Assembly (NCBI RefSeq): GCF_052118845.1
Contig: NZ_JBQKGJ010000020.1
Span: forward strand, 1 to 64,000
Source of the DNA: Bilifractor sp002394235
GTDB taxonomy: Bacteria > Bacillota > Clostridia > Lachnospirales > Lachnospiraceae
DNA: 64,000 nt
Direction: 5' to 3'
Under the pieces are notes generated by a model. It searched no databases and had not been told where the DNA came from. It worked only from the letters and a program-made list of their open reading frames with translations. This document shows, in pieces, positions 52,915 to 61,770 of this stretch (position 1 is the stretch's first letter; every line of letters starts with the position of its first letter). The position numbers and the translations under genes are program-made.

Positions 52915-53010
52915 AATGTCATACCTGCAGGATTGCGGGAGCGAGGAATATCGAAGCGATTGATGATCGTATAATTAGAATGTCATACCTGTGAGATCGC
53001 GGGAGCGGCG
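52915..53010 (+). repeat. Imperfect 64-bp direct repeat between ileS and the phosphorylase gene
   Basis: AATGTCATACCTG at 52915 recurs at 52979, each followed by a TTGCGGGAGCG/TCGCGGGAGCG block. It occupies part of the 311-nt gap 52879-53189; the remainder shows no gene. Confidence 0.75.
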
Positions 53011-53189
53011 GGTGCAGAGCGGTCCGCGGCTTTACAGTTTGCCGAGAGATGTGGCGTATGGCTGTTTCACTCAGGTGAGCGTCGCGGCAGCGGGACGAAA
53101 ACCGGAGAAGTGGCAGAGCGCATGTATTCCGTTATCCGCGGATACGCCGGTGCGTTTCCGGCAGTGTTTTTTCAGTGAAAGGGGAAAGA

Positions 53190-55688
53190 ATGCTTAATCC
53201 GATATTCAAGAAAGATAATTTCAAGAAGGAAGTTAAAGATGAGATCAGAAGACTGTTCCGGACGACTCTGGAGGAAGCGAGCAATCATCAGATCTACCAG
53301 GCGGTATGCTATGTCGTCAAGGATGTCATTATTGACAACTGGATGGCGACCCAGCAGACCATGAAGAAGGATGATCCGAAGATCGTTTACTACATGTCGA
53401 TGGAATTTCTGACCGGAAGATATCTCGGCAATAACCTTCTGGCGCTTACCGCATACGGTGAGGTAAAGCAGGCACTGGATGAGATGGGAATTGATCTGGA
53501 TGCCATCGAGGATGAAGAAAGAGACCCTGCACTTGGAAACGGCGGACTTGGCAGACTGGCTGCCTGCTTCATGGATTCGCTTGCCACCCTCGGCTACACC
53601 GCTTACGGCTGCGGAATCCGTTATCACTACGGCATGTTCAAGCAGGAGATCAAGGATGGGTATCAGATTGAGAAGCCGGACAACTGGCTGAAGGATGGAA
53701 GCTACCCCTTCGAGCTGAAGCGTCCGGAGTATGCGAAGGAGATCAAATTTGGCGGGTACGTCGCGGTTGACTACGATGAGAAGACCGGCAGAAATTACTA
53801 CCACCAGGAGGGCTATCAGTCGGTACGTGCCGTTCCCTATGATCTTCCGATTGTCGGCTACAATAACAATGTGGTAGACACCCTGCGCATCTGGGATGCG
53901 GAGGCCATCAATGATTTTTCGCTGGATTCCTTTGACAAGGGTGATTATTACAAGGCAGTGGAGCAGGAGAATCTGGCGCAGACGCTGACCGAGGTTCTCT
54001 ACCCGAACGACAATCATATGGCCGGCAAGGAGCTTCGCCTGAAGCAGCAGTATTTCTTCGTTTCCGCAAGCATCCAGACCGCGGTGAAGAAGTTCCTGAA
54101 GGGACATGATGATATTCATAAGCTTCCGGAGAAGGCGTGCTTCCATATGAACGACACACATCCGACGCTTACCGTCCCGGAGCTGATGCGGATTCTTCTG
54201 GACGAGCAGCACCTGGAGTGGGATGAGGCCTGGGAGATTGTGACAAAATCCTGCGCTTATACGAATCACACCATCATGGCCGAGGCTCTGGAGAAATGGC
54301 CGATCGAGCTGTTCTCCCGTCTGCTTCCGCGTATCTATCAGATTGTCGAGGAGATCAACCGCAGGTTCTGTGAGGCAGTTAAGATCAAGTATCCGCAGAA
54401 CAGTGATGAGAAGATCCGCAGCATGGCGATCATCTACGACGGCCAGGTGCGGATGGCAAACCTTGCGATCGTAGGCGGATTCTCGGTAAATGGTGTTGCG
54501 AAGCTTCATACAGAGATTCTGGAGAAACGTGAGCTGAAGGATTTCTATGAGATGTATCCGTGGAAGTTCTCCAACAAGACAAACGGAATCACGCAGCGGC
54601 GCTTCCTGCTTCACGGAGATCCGCTTCTGGCAGAGTGGGTAACCGGTCACGTCGGCAAGGAGTGGGTGACGGATCTGTCCACGATCAGCAAGCTTGCCAT
54701 CTATGCGGATGATGAGAAGGCGCAGGCGGAATTCAGCAATATCAAGTACCAGAACAAGCTGCGTCTGGCAAAATATATTCAGGAGCACAACGGAATCGAG
54801 GTCGATCCCCGTTCCATCTTCGACGTACAGGTAAAGAGACTGCATGAGTATAAGCGTCAGCTGCTGAACATTCTTCATGTGATGTATCTGTACAATAAGA
54901 TCAAGGAGCATCCGGAACTTCCGTTCTACCCGAGAACCTTCATTTTCGGAGCGAAGGCAAGCGCGGGCTATGAGCGGGCGAAGAAGATCATCAAGCTGAT
55001 CAATAATGTCGCGGATGTGATCAATAATGACGCGAGCATCAAGAACAAGATCAAGGTTGTCTTCATTGAGGACTACCGCGTGAGCAACGCGGAGATTATT
55101 TTTGCGGCGGCGGATGTATCCGAGCAGATTTCCACCGCGAGCAAGGAGGCATCCGGAACCGGAAATATGAAGTTCATGCTGAACGGCGCTCTGACGCTGG
55201 GAACGATGGACGGCGCAAATGTGGAGATTGTCGATGAGGTCGGTGAGGATAACGCCTTTATCTTCGGACTGACGGCGGAGCAGGTCATCGATTATGAGAA
55301 GAACGGCGGCTACGATCCGATGCAGTATTTCAACAACGACGCCGATATCCGTCAGGTTCTCATGCAGCTGATCAACGGCATGTATTCCAACGGAGACATG
55401 GAGATGTTCCGGGACATCTACAATTCCCTTCTGTATCCGCAGAACGGGAACCGTGCGGATGTTTATTTCATTCTCGCGGACTTCAAGTCCTACGCGGCCG
55501 CTCAGGAACGCGTGGAATCAAAGTACCGCAATTCGGAGGAGTGGTATAAGAGCGCGATTCTGAATATTGCGCATTCCGGAAAGTTCAGCTCGGACCGCAC
55601 CATCCAGGAATATGTCGATGACATCTGGAAGCTGGACAAGATCGAAGTGAAGTCATCTGATTTTCATGGAGAGGTTTCACCGGAATAA
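53190..55688 (+). CDS. glgP: Glycogen/maltodextrin phosphorylase
   Basis: This GT35 enzyme releases glucose 1-phosphate from alpha-1,4-glucans using PLP. The 832-residue protein has YYMSMEFLTGRYLGNNLL, DPALGNGGLGRLAACFMDSL, HMNDTHPTL, VKRLHEYKRQLLN and the PLP-Lys site EASGTGNMKFMLNGALTLGT. Length matches the family. The ATG at 53190 follows AAAGGGGAAAGA; an in-frame start at 53175 overlaps that ribosome site. With cellobiose phosphorylase it reflects a phosphorolytic sugar economy. Confidence 0.95.
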   Translation: MLNPIFKKDNFKKEVKDEIRRLFRTTLEEASNHQIYQAVCYVVKDVIIDNWMATQQTMKKDDPKIVYYMSMEFLTGRYLGNNLLALTAYGEVKQALDEMGIDLDAIEDEERDPALGNGGLGRLAACFMDSLATLGYTAYGCGIRYHYGMFKQEIKDGYQIEKPDNWLKDGSYPFELKRPEYAKEIKFGGYVAVDYDEKTGRNYYHQEGYQSVRAVPYDLPIVGYNNNVVDTLRIWDAEAINDFSLDSFDKGDYYKAVEQENLAQTLTEVLYPNDNHMAGKELRLKQQYFFVSASIQTAVKKFLKGHDDIHKLPEKACFHMNDTHPTLTVPELMRILLDEQHLEWDEAWEIVTKSCAYTNHTIMAEALEKWPIELFSRLLPRIYQIVEEINRRFCEAVKIKYPQNSDEKIRSMAIIYDGQVRMANLAIVGGFSVNGVAKLHTEILEKRELKDFYEMYPWKFSNKTNGITQRRFLLHGDPLLAEWVTGHVGKEWVTDLSTISKLAIYADDEKAQAEFSNIKYQNKLRLAKYIQEHNGIEVDPRSIFDVQVKRLHEYKRQLLNILHVMYLYNKIKEHPELPFYPRTFIFGAKASAGYERAKKIIKLINNVADVINNDASIKNKIKVVFIEDYRVSNAEIIFAAADVSEQISTASKEASGTGNMKFMLNGALTLGTMDGANVEIVDEVGEDNAFIFGLTAEQVIDYEKNGGYDPMQYFNNDADIRQVLMQLINGMYSNGDMEMFRDIYNSLLYPQNGNRADVYFILADFKSYAAAQERVESKYRNSEEWYKSAILNIAHSGKFSSDRTIQEYVDDIWKLDKIEVKSSDFHGEVSPE

Positions 55689-55771
55689 CCAGTTGTGCCC
55701 GGGGAGCGCAGGCAGCGCATGGATAAGGGGTTTCAAGGAGTATAGATAATATTAACGGGAGGCGATAAACC

Positions 55772-58700
55772 TTGGATAAAGAGGAATATCATCAGAAATT
55801 AGACGAACTGACGGCTTATGTCAGGGAGAAGGATTATGAAAACGCCCTGAGCATCGTCGATTCGATTGACTGGCGCCGTGTCAAGAGCATTAACACCCTG
55901 AACATGGTGGCAGATGTATATGAAGTGAATAAGGACTATGAGAGCGCTAAGGATATACTGGTTCTCGCGTACAGCCGCGCCTCCATCGGGCGTAATATTC
56001 TGTACCGCCTGGTAGAAGTCTGCATCCGTCTGCATCAGATCGATGAGGCGGAAAAATATTTCCGGGAATTTTCCAAGGTCGCCAAAAACGACAATTCACG
56101 CTGTCTTCTGCAGTATAAGCTGTTCAAGGCAAAGGGCGCGCCGCTGGAGGCACAGATCGATGTTCTGGAGGAATACAAGGAACGGGAGTATACCGAGCGA
56201 TGGGCTTATGAGCTTGCCGTCCTGTATTCGAAAGCAGGTGATACAAAGAAGTGCGTGGAAACCTGTGACGATCTGATTCTGTGGTTCAGCGAGGGCAGAT
56301 ATGTCATGAAGGCGATGGAGCTCAAGAAGCAGTACGCGGCTCTGACACCTTCACAGGAACAGAACTATAACCGGATGAAGGCAGCGGCAAACCGCAGGAA
56401 ACAGGAGCAGAGCGCAGGGGCGCCTTCTGAGGATACAGAGAGCACAGAGGAGGACGCTTCCGCGAGAGCCGGCATATTTAAGGAAGAGGAAAGGGAAGTC
56501 CCGGAATCTTCCTCATTCATGAAGCGTGACAGAAATCGCGCGGAAGCCGTTGGTTCTATGGAATCCGACAATCAGAGCTCCGGAAGAGGAACGGGTTCGG
56601 AGCAGGAGCATCCGGCAGAGTCCGCGGCAGTGGAATTCAAGGACAGACTGGAAAAGGGCTTCCATCATGTAATACACTCCTTTACAGAGGAAAGTGTTGA
56701 TTCCGGAAGAAATCGGGATCAGAATGCTACCGTCGATTCCGGAAGGAATCCGGGCCGGTATGCGGGATCTGATCTTCGCGGAACTTCAGATGCCGGACGG
56801 ACAGCCGATACAGAGAGATACTCAGATGAAGATCTGCGATCGGATTTCCGGAGGAGCACTGACGAATCGCAGGCTTCGAGTGTCGGTGGAAGTGCGAGAC
56901 CGTCGAATAATCCGGAATTAAAGCAGCAGAATTCTGTTTCAGAGAGAAAAATGACGCCGGCGGCTGCCGCAGCCGAGAAGGCGCGCAGAGAAGGAACCAG
57001 CAGGAAGATGAATACCGGAGATTTTAATCTGGATGCATTTCTCGCTGAGACAGCAGGATCCTTCTCGAGTGAAATCGCGGCGGGAGCTGCGAAGAAGGAG
57101 ACGGCAGGCACTGCGAAAGCAGATGCTCCGGCGGAAGAAAGAGGTGCTTCAAAAGCAGAGGCTGCCGCGAAGACGGCAGATACCGTGAAAGCAGAGACCC
57201 CGGTGGAAGAGACAGGTGCTTCAAAGGCTGAGGCTGCCGCGGAAAAGGCAGATACCGTAAAAGCAGAGGCTCCGGTGGAAGAGGCAGAGGCCGTCGAAAT
57301 CGAGACTCCTGAAGCAGAAGCTGAGATTGTAGAGGAAAAGGTCTCTGACGGGACAGGGGTTAAGACCGGGACCCGGTTTGAAGAGGCTGAAGTAGTCGAG
57401 GAAGAATCACCGGAAGAGGCTGAAGTGGTCGAGGAAGAATCACCGGAAGAGGCCGAAGTGGTCGAGGAAGAATCACCGGAAGAGGCCGAGGTGGTCGAGG
57501 AAGAATCACCGGAAGAGGCTGAAGTGGTCGAGGAAGAATCGCCGGAAGAAGCCGAAGTAGTCGAGGAAGAATCGCCGGAAGAGGCCGAAGCGGTCGAGGA
57601 AGAAGCCGAAGTAGTCGAGGAAGAATCGCCGGAAGAGGCCGAAGTGGTCGAGGAAGAATCGCCGGAGGAAGCCGAAGTAGTCGAGGAAGAATCACCGGAA
57701 GAGGCCGAAGTGGTCGAGGAAGAATCGCCGGAAGAGGCCGAAGTGGTCGAGGAAGAATCGCCGGAAGAGGCCGAAGTGGTCGAGGAAGAATCGCCGGAAG
57801 AGGCTGAGGTGGTCGAGGAAGAAGTACCGGAGGAGACAGAAAAATCGAAGGATCTGGCGGGCGGAATCCGCCTCCGTGATCTTGAAGAAGAAGATCTGTC
57901 CAGAGAGGTCACACCAGAGACACTGAAGGCTGGGGCTGGGTCTGGGACAGAAGGAGCTGCTGCAGGCGCCGGAAGCGTACCGTCGAAAGAGGTCAGAACA
58001 GATGAAGCGTCAGCAGACGCTGATTCTGCGAAACCAAAGAAAAAGGAAATTCATTACATCGAGGAGCTTGAGATTCCGGATCCGCAGCCAAGCGAGGAAG
58101 AGAGAGCCTCTCATACGCATACGATACCTCTGGATACCATCGGCGCTAATACCGTGCCGATTTCAATCGACAAGATCCTGAGCGAAGAGACTCCGGAGGA
58201 GCGCCGGATCCGTATCATGAACCGGGCAAAGCCGACGCGGATGAATGAGGAACAGCGAAAGATCTTCACATATTTTGCAAGAATCCCCGGAATGGACGCT
58301 CAGATTCTGGAAGCGATCAGCTGTGTATATGAGCATGCAGGTGAGAAGACATCCCTTCACGGCAATATCGCGGTCATGGGGGCTCGTGGAACCGGAAAAA
58401 CCCGTCTGACACACGGACTCGTCGTCGCGATGTGCAAGGATCTCGGCATGGATGCGGCAAAGGTTGCCAGAGTCAAAGGCGCCGATCTGAATGAGAAGGA
58501 TCCTGCGAAGGTTGTAGCCAGAATGGCGGGCGGTTTCTTCGTTATCGAGGATGTCTCGGGAATGAACGAGGCTACCGTTGAGAAGCTGAGCCAGGCAATG
58601 GAATTCCGGACGGACTGCATGATCACAATCATCGAGGATGAGAAGGTTGCAATGCGTGCGTTTCTTAAGAAATATCCGCGTTTTGCCGCGAAGTTCGACC

Positions 58701-58978
58701 GAGTCATCTCTATTCCTGTTTTCACAAACGATGAATTGATCACATTCGCCAGAACCTATGCGACAGAAAATGGTTATAAGATCGACGACATGGCGATCCT
58801 TGCGCTCTACACCATGATCGGCAATATGCAGACAGAGGAAGAGCCTGTGACCATTTCGATCGTGAAGGACATGATTGACAAGGCGATCAGCCGCTCCTCG
58901 GCGAAGCGCCGCAGAAGCAGGAAAAACAAAAAGGATAAATGGCTTGTGCTTCAGGAGAAGGATTTCAATCTTACCTGA
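55772..58978 (+). CDS. TPR - acidic repeat - AAA+ protein of unknown function
   Basis: This 1068-residue protein has three parts. Residues about 1-210 form TPR-like helices (ENALSIVDSIDWRRV, LVEVCIRLHQIDEAEKYF). Residues about 215-810 are disordered and contain 14 tandem 11-residue units of the form EEAEVVEEESP (DNA period 33 bp, about 57382-57840; one unit truncated to 7). Residues about 820-1045 are an AAA+ ATPase with Walker A GARGTGKT (870-877), Walker B GFFVIEDV, and a sensor region KFDRVISIPVF. The C-terminus is basic (SSAKRRRSRKNKKDKW). The start is TTG at 55772, 8 nt after GGGAGG. I do not recognise a named family; it may be a large assembly or remodelling ATPase. Confidence 0.8.
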   Translation: MDKEEYHQKLDELTAYVREKDYENALSIVDSIDWRRVKSINTLNMVADVYEVNKDYESAKDILVLAYSRASIGRNILYRLVEVCIRLHQIDEAEKYFREFSKVAKNDNSRCLLQYKLFKAKGAPLEAQIDVLEEYKEREYTERWAYELAVLYSKAGDTKKCVETCDDLILWFSEGRYVMKAMELKKQYAALTPSQEQNYNRMKAAANRRKQEQSAGAPSEDTESTEEDASARAGIFKEEEREVPESSSFMKRDRNRAEAVGSMESDNQSSGRGTGSEQEHPAESAAVEFKDRLEKGFHHVIHSFTEESVDSGRNRDQNATVDSGRNPGRYAGSDLRGTSDAGRTADTERYSDEDLRSDFRRSTDESQASSVGGSARPSNNPELKQQNSVSERKMTPAAAAAEKARREGTSRKMNTGDFNLDAFLAETAGSFSSEIAAGAAKKETAGTAKADAPAEERGASKAEAAAKTADTVKAETPVEETGASKAEAAAEKADTVKAEAPVEEAEAVEIETPEAEAEIVEEKVSDGTGVKTGTRFEEAEVVEEESPEEAEVVEEESPEEAEVVEEESPEEAEVVEEESPEEAEVVEEESPEEAEVVEEESPEEAEAVEEEAEVVEEESPEEAEVVEEESPEEAEVVEEESPEEAEVVEEESPEEAEVVEEESPEEAEVVEEESPEEAEVVEEEVPEETEKSKDLAGGIRLRDLEEEDLSREVTPETLKAGAGSGTEGAAAGAGSVPSKEVRTDEASADADSAKPKKKEIHYIEELEIPDPQPSEEERASHTHTIPLDTIGANTVPISIDKILSEETPEERRIRIMNRAKPTRMNEEQRKIFTYFARIPGMDAQILEAISCVYEHAGEKTSLHGNIAVMGARGTGKTRLTHGLVVAMCKDLGMDAAKVARVKGADLNEKDPAKVVARMAGGFFVIEDVSGMNEATVEKLSQAMEFRTDCMITIIEDEKVAMRAFLKKYPRFAAKFDRVISIPVFTNDELITFARTYATENGYKIDDMAILALYTMIGNMQTEEEPVTISIVKDMIDKAISRSSAKRRRSRKNKKDKWLVLQEKDFNLT

Positions 58979-59067
58979 ACAGGCAGAGAATCTCTGGCCG
59001 CACCGGAAACGAAGCCGGCGCGGCCAGCTTCATAAATCCGTCGGCGCCTGCTTGCGGAGCAGGGACA

Positions 59068-59160
59068 GCAGAACCAGGGATCGCAGAACCGGAGACCGCA
59101 GAACTGGAGACCACAGAACCGGAGATCGCAGAACCGGAGACAACACGACCAGAGACAGCA
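59068..59160 (+). repeat. 15-bp tandem repeats before ksgA
   Basis: GCAGAACCGGAGATC-like units recur every 15 bp from 59068 to 59158, about six copies. They stay open in the ksgA frame (RRTGD peptide repeats), but no start codon with a ribosome site precedes them, so they are treated as non-coding. Confidence 0.85.
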
Positions 59161-59162
59161 TC

Positions 59163-60134
59163 ATGCTGTATTTTTTTCAGGGGACAGAGGAATTGAGTGA
59201 ATCAAGAAAAGAGCCCTGGCTCGGTACGCCGGCCAGAACAATTGAAATATTGCAGAAGTACGGCTTTCGATTTCAGAAGAAATACGGTCAGAACTTTCTG
59301 ATCGATCCCCACGTGCTGGAGAAGATAATTCGTGCTGCAGGGATCGGACGGGATGACTGTGTGGTGGAAATCGGACCGGGAATTGGAACACTCACCCAGT
59401 ACCTTGCCTATGCTTCACGCGAGGTGTATGCGGTGGAAATCGACCGCAATCTGATACCGATCCTGGAGGACACACTTTCGGACTGGGACAATGTGACGGT
59501 GATCAATCAGGACATTCTCACAATTGATCTGAACCGCTTTGTGGAGGAGCACAACGGCGGAAGACCGGTTAAGGTTGTGGCAAACCTTCCATATTACATC
59601 ACGACCCCTATTCTGATGGAGCTTCTTGAGAAGAAGGTTCCGCTGGAGTCCGTGACTGTCATGGTCCAGAAGGAGGTTGCGGAACGGATGCAGGCATCCC
59701 CTGGAACAAAGGATTACGGGGCTCTGTCGCTGGCAGTTCAGTATTACTCCAGACCTGAAATTGTGGCAAATGTGCCTCCGAACTGCTTCATGCCAAGGCC
59801 GAACGTAGGAAGCGCGGTGATCCGTCTGACCGGCCGGTCAGCGGAAGAAAGAGTTCAGGTGCAAGATGAAGGACTGATGTTCCGTCTGATCCGGGCATCG
59901 TTTGCGCAGCGGAGAAAGACACTTTTCAACGGACTGAGAAACAGCCGCGAGCTTGATTATTCCAGAGAACAGATTGAATCTGCCATGGAGAAATGCGGGC
60001 TTTCGGAGAACATCCGGGGCGAGGCACTGGATCTGAAGCAATTTGCGGATCTTGCGGACGCGTTGTCCGGCAAGGAGGACACTGCGGATTATGTGGATTC
60101 CTCGTCGGGAGTAAAGCATACTCCGGTCATATGA
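59163..60134 (+). CDS. ksgA: 16S rRNA (adenine1518/1519-N6)-dimethyltransferase
   Basis: KsgA/RsmA dimethylates two adjacent adenines near the 3' end of 16S rRNA during small-subunit assembly. The 323-residue product contains ILQKYGFRFQKKYGQNFLID, the SAM motif VVEIGPGIGTLTQYL, the catalytic VVANLPYYITTPI and the C-terminal SFAQRRKTLFNGLR. ATG 59163 gives a slightly long N-terminus. An in-frame TTG at 59193 preceded by AGGGGACAGAGGAA gives 313 residues and may be the real start. It directly follows the AAA+ gene and a 15-bp repeat array. Confidence 0.92.
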   Translation: MLYFFQGTEELSESRKEPWLGTPARTIEILQKYGFRFQKKYGQNFLIDPHVLEKIIRAAGIGRDDCVVEIGPGIGTLTQYLAYASREVYAVEIDRNLIPILEDTLSDWDNVTVINQDILTIDLNRFVEEHNGGRPVKVVANLPYYITTPILMELLEKKVPLESVTVMVQKEVAERMQASPGTKDYGALSLAVQYYSRPEIVANVPPNCFMPRPNVGSAVIRLTGRSAEERVQVQDEGLMFRLIRASFAQRRKTLFNGLRNSRELDYSREQIESAMEKCGLSENIRGEALDLKQFADLADALSGKEDTADYVDSSSGVKHTPVI

Positions 60135-60246
60135 CAAATATTTTTCAGACCATGCAGTCTTCAGCAACAAAACTGCTATATCCCTGAAGATGGGTAAATC
60201 TCTGGCTGCCTGGCACCCTTTGGCAGAATACCATATTTCCGAATAC

Positions 60247-60314
60247 AAAAAAATCCCCGGCATCAGCTGTTCGCTGCCTTGGCAGTTTTCAGCTGTGATG
60301 CCGGGAATTTTATA
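60247..60314. terminator. Bidirectional terminator between ksgA and rubrerythrin genes
   Basis: CCCGGCATCAGCTG pairs with CAGCTGTGATGCCGGG (one bulge), flanked by AAAAAAT on one side and AATTTTAT on the other, suiting both converging genes. Confidence 0.85.
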
Positions 60315-60356
60315 TATCAGCTTTCTCGAATTATTCTCTCGGAATATTCTTTTGAA

Positions 60357-60935
60357 TTATTTTCCGAAATATCTCTTCAGAAGTCCCTCGAATGCCTTGC
60401 CATGTCTTGCCTCATCACGAGCCATCTCATGAACAGTGTCATGGATTGCGTCCAGATTCTCAGCCTTTGCTCTCTTTGCAAGCTCGAACTTTCCTTCGGT
60501 TGCGCCATACTCAGCCTCTACACGAAGCTCAAGGTTCTTCTTTGTGCTTGTGGTTACAACCTCGCCAAGGAGCTCGGCAAACTTGGAAGCATGCTCTGCC
60601 TCTTCATGAGCAGCCTTCTCATAGTACAGACCGATTTCCGGATATCCCTCGCGGAATGCTACACGAGCCATTGCCAGATACATTCCAACCTCAGAGCACT
60701 CACCTTCGAAATTAGCCTTCAAGCCTTCCTTGATATCTTCCGGAACGTCAGCGGCAATGCCTACTACATGCTCGGCAGCCCATGTGCGCTCAGCAGTCTC
60801 ATCGATCTTTACAAATTTGGATTTCGGCTGTTTGCAGGTCGGGCACTTCCAATCAGCAGGAAGATCCTCGAACTTTACGCCTTCAACCTCTTCATCATAG
60901 ATGTGTCCACATACTGTACATTTCCATTTAGCCAT
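60357..60935 (-). CDS. Reverse rubrerythrin (rubredoxin domain first)
   Basis: This 192-residue peroxide-detoxifying protein uses NADH-derived electrons to reduce hydrogen peroxide in anaerobes. The rubredoxin iron centre comes first (C6-x2-C9 in CTVCGHIYDEEVEG and C31-x2-C34 in CPTC), followed by the diiron ferritin-like domain (ECSEVGMYLAMARVAFREGY, EEAEHASKF, MARDEARHGKAFEGLL). This order defines reverse rubrerythrins, which in clostridia are PerR-controlled. The start at 60935 follows AAGAAAGGTGGTAACTCAA; an upstream in-frame start at 61001 is rejected. The Fur/PerR gene lies 121 nt upstream on the same strand. Confidence 0.93.
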   Translation of the reverse strand: MAKWKCTVCGHIYDEEVEGVKFEDLPADWKCPTCKQPKSKFVKIDETAERTWAAEHVVGIAADVPEDIKEGLKANFEGECSEVGMYLAMARVAFREGYPEIGLYYEKAAHEEAEHASKFAELLGEVVTTSTKKNLELRVEAEYGATEGKFELAKRAKAENLDAIHDTVHEMARDEARHGKAFEGLLKRYFGK

Positions 60936-61056
60936 TTGAGTTACCACCTTTCTTAAAGAAAAATTGTGCTGTCGTTTTACCTCCTCAGGGTAATCGGACA
61001 AAAACCATCATAACCAACTGAAACAATTACACAACAAATCTTATTGGAGTGACAGC

Positions 61057-61515
61057 TTATGCTGTGGGCTGAATCCCGACGGGGTGCTGCGTCTCAGAAG
61101 AATATTCTTCTTCAGACAGGTTCATCGCTTCCTTTTTCTTGCAGTCTGCGCAGATCCCGTAGAAAACAATACTGCAGCTTTCAATTTCGCCGTCAAAGCG
61201 GCGGGCTGCTTCCTCCTTGAACCGTTCCGTATCCACAAAATCCATATCTGTCATAGCTCCGCACCTGCGGCAGATAAAGTGATCGTGTGGAAGGACGTTT
61301 CCGTCGAACCGGTCCGCGACACCGTCTGCGGCAAGCTTCTGGATTTTGCCAAGATCAGATAAAAGGGAGAGGTTACGGTATACAGTTCCAAGACTGATAT
61401 TCGGAAATTCCTTCCGTATATCCGCAAAAATCATATCCGCTGTGGGGTGATCCTTGCGATTCTGGAGATTATTGTAGATAGCTTCCCTCTGGCGGCTGTG
61501 TTTCAATACTGCCAT
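61057..61515 (-). CDS. Fur-family regulator, probably PerR-like
   Basis: This 152-residue metalloregulator has an N-terminal winged helix (HPTADMIFADIRKEFPNISL, GTVYRNLSLLSDLG) and the C-terminal metal domain with HDHFICRRCG and CADCKKK, giving the structural Zn Cys4 site, plus DRFDGNV. Its position before the reverse rubrerythrin gene suggests peroxide sensing (PerR), but its own control site looks like a Fur box, so an iron-sensing role is possible. ATG follows AAAGAAAGGATAAAGGC. Transcription starts from a strong promoter at 61563-61591. Confidence 0.88.
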   Translation of the reverse strand: MAVLKHSRQREAIYNNLQNRKDHPTADMIFADIRKEFPNISLGTVYRNLSLLSDLGKIQKLAADGVADRFDGNVLPHDHFICRRCGAMTDMDFVDTERFKEEAARRFDGEIESCSIVFYGICADCKKKEAMNLSEEEYSSETQHPVGIQPTA

Positions 61516-61537
61516 GCCTTTATCCTTTCTTTAAAAT

Positions 61538-61556
61538 AATAATGAGAACGATTACT
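61538..61556 (-). promoter_or_regulatory. Fur/PerR box
   Basis: AATAATGAGAACGATTACT agrees with the classical 19-bp Fur box at 13 positions. It begins right after the -10 of the regulator's promoter, so binding would repress its own gene. Confidence 0.6.
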
Positions 61557-61562
61557 GTTTAT

Positions 61563-61591
61563 AGTATAGGCCTGACCTCCCTTGTTGTCAA
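61563..61591 (-). promoter_or_regulatory. Promoter of the fur/perR gene
   Basis: On the minus strand: TTGACA (61591-61586), 17 nt, TATACT (61568-61563). Confidence 0.8.
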
Positions 61592-61626
61592 CAGGTAATT
61601 CAAAAAAGTTTTCTTTTTCTTTTCTT

Positions 61627-61687
61627 TTTTTTGGCTTATACCAGGCAGTGATGCTTTAAAAGCTTTGCGCTGGTATAAGCCAAAAAA
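61627..61687. terminator. Long perfect-palindrome terminator after nrdG
   Basis: TTTTTTGGCTTATACCAG (61627-61644) pairs perfectly with CTGGTATAAGCCAAAAAA (61670-61687). The loop holds GATGCTTTAAAAGCTTTG, and GTGCTTTAAAAGCTTTG recurs immediately after the right arm. On the minus strand it ends nrdG transcription with a T-run. Confidence 0.85.
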
Positions 61688-61770
61688 GGTGCTTTAAAAG
61701 CTTTGTCCTTGATGATAAAAGTCTGGGAAAAAAGTCAGGCTTACCTGGTGCGAGTGGGCAGTGATAATGA

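Noticed and set aside
53172..54911. 579-codon antisense frame over glgP
   Set aside because: Shadow of a certain gene; no ribosome site or domain.
56719..57912. Ser/Thr-repeat protein on the minus strand
   Set aside because: It is the reverse reading of the acidic repeats in the TPR-AAA+ gene.
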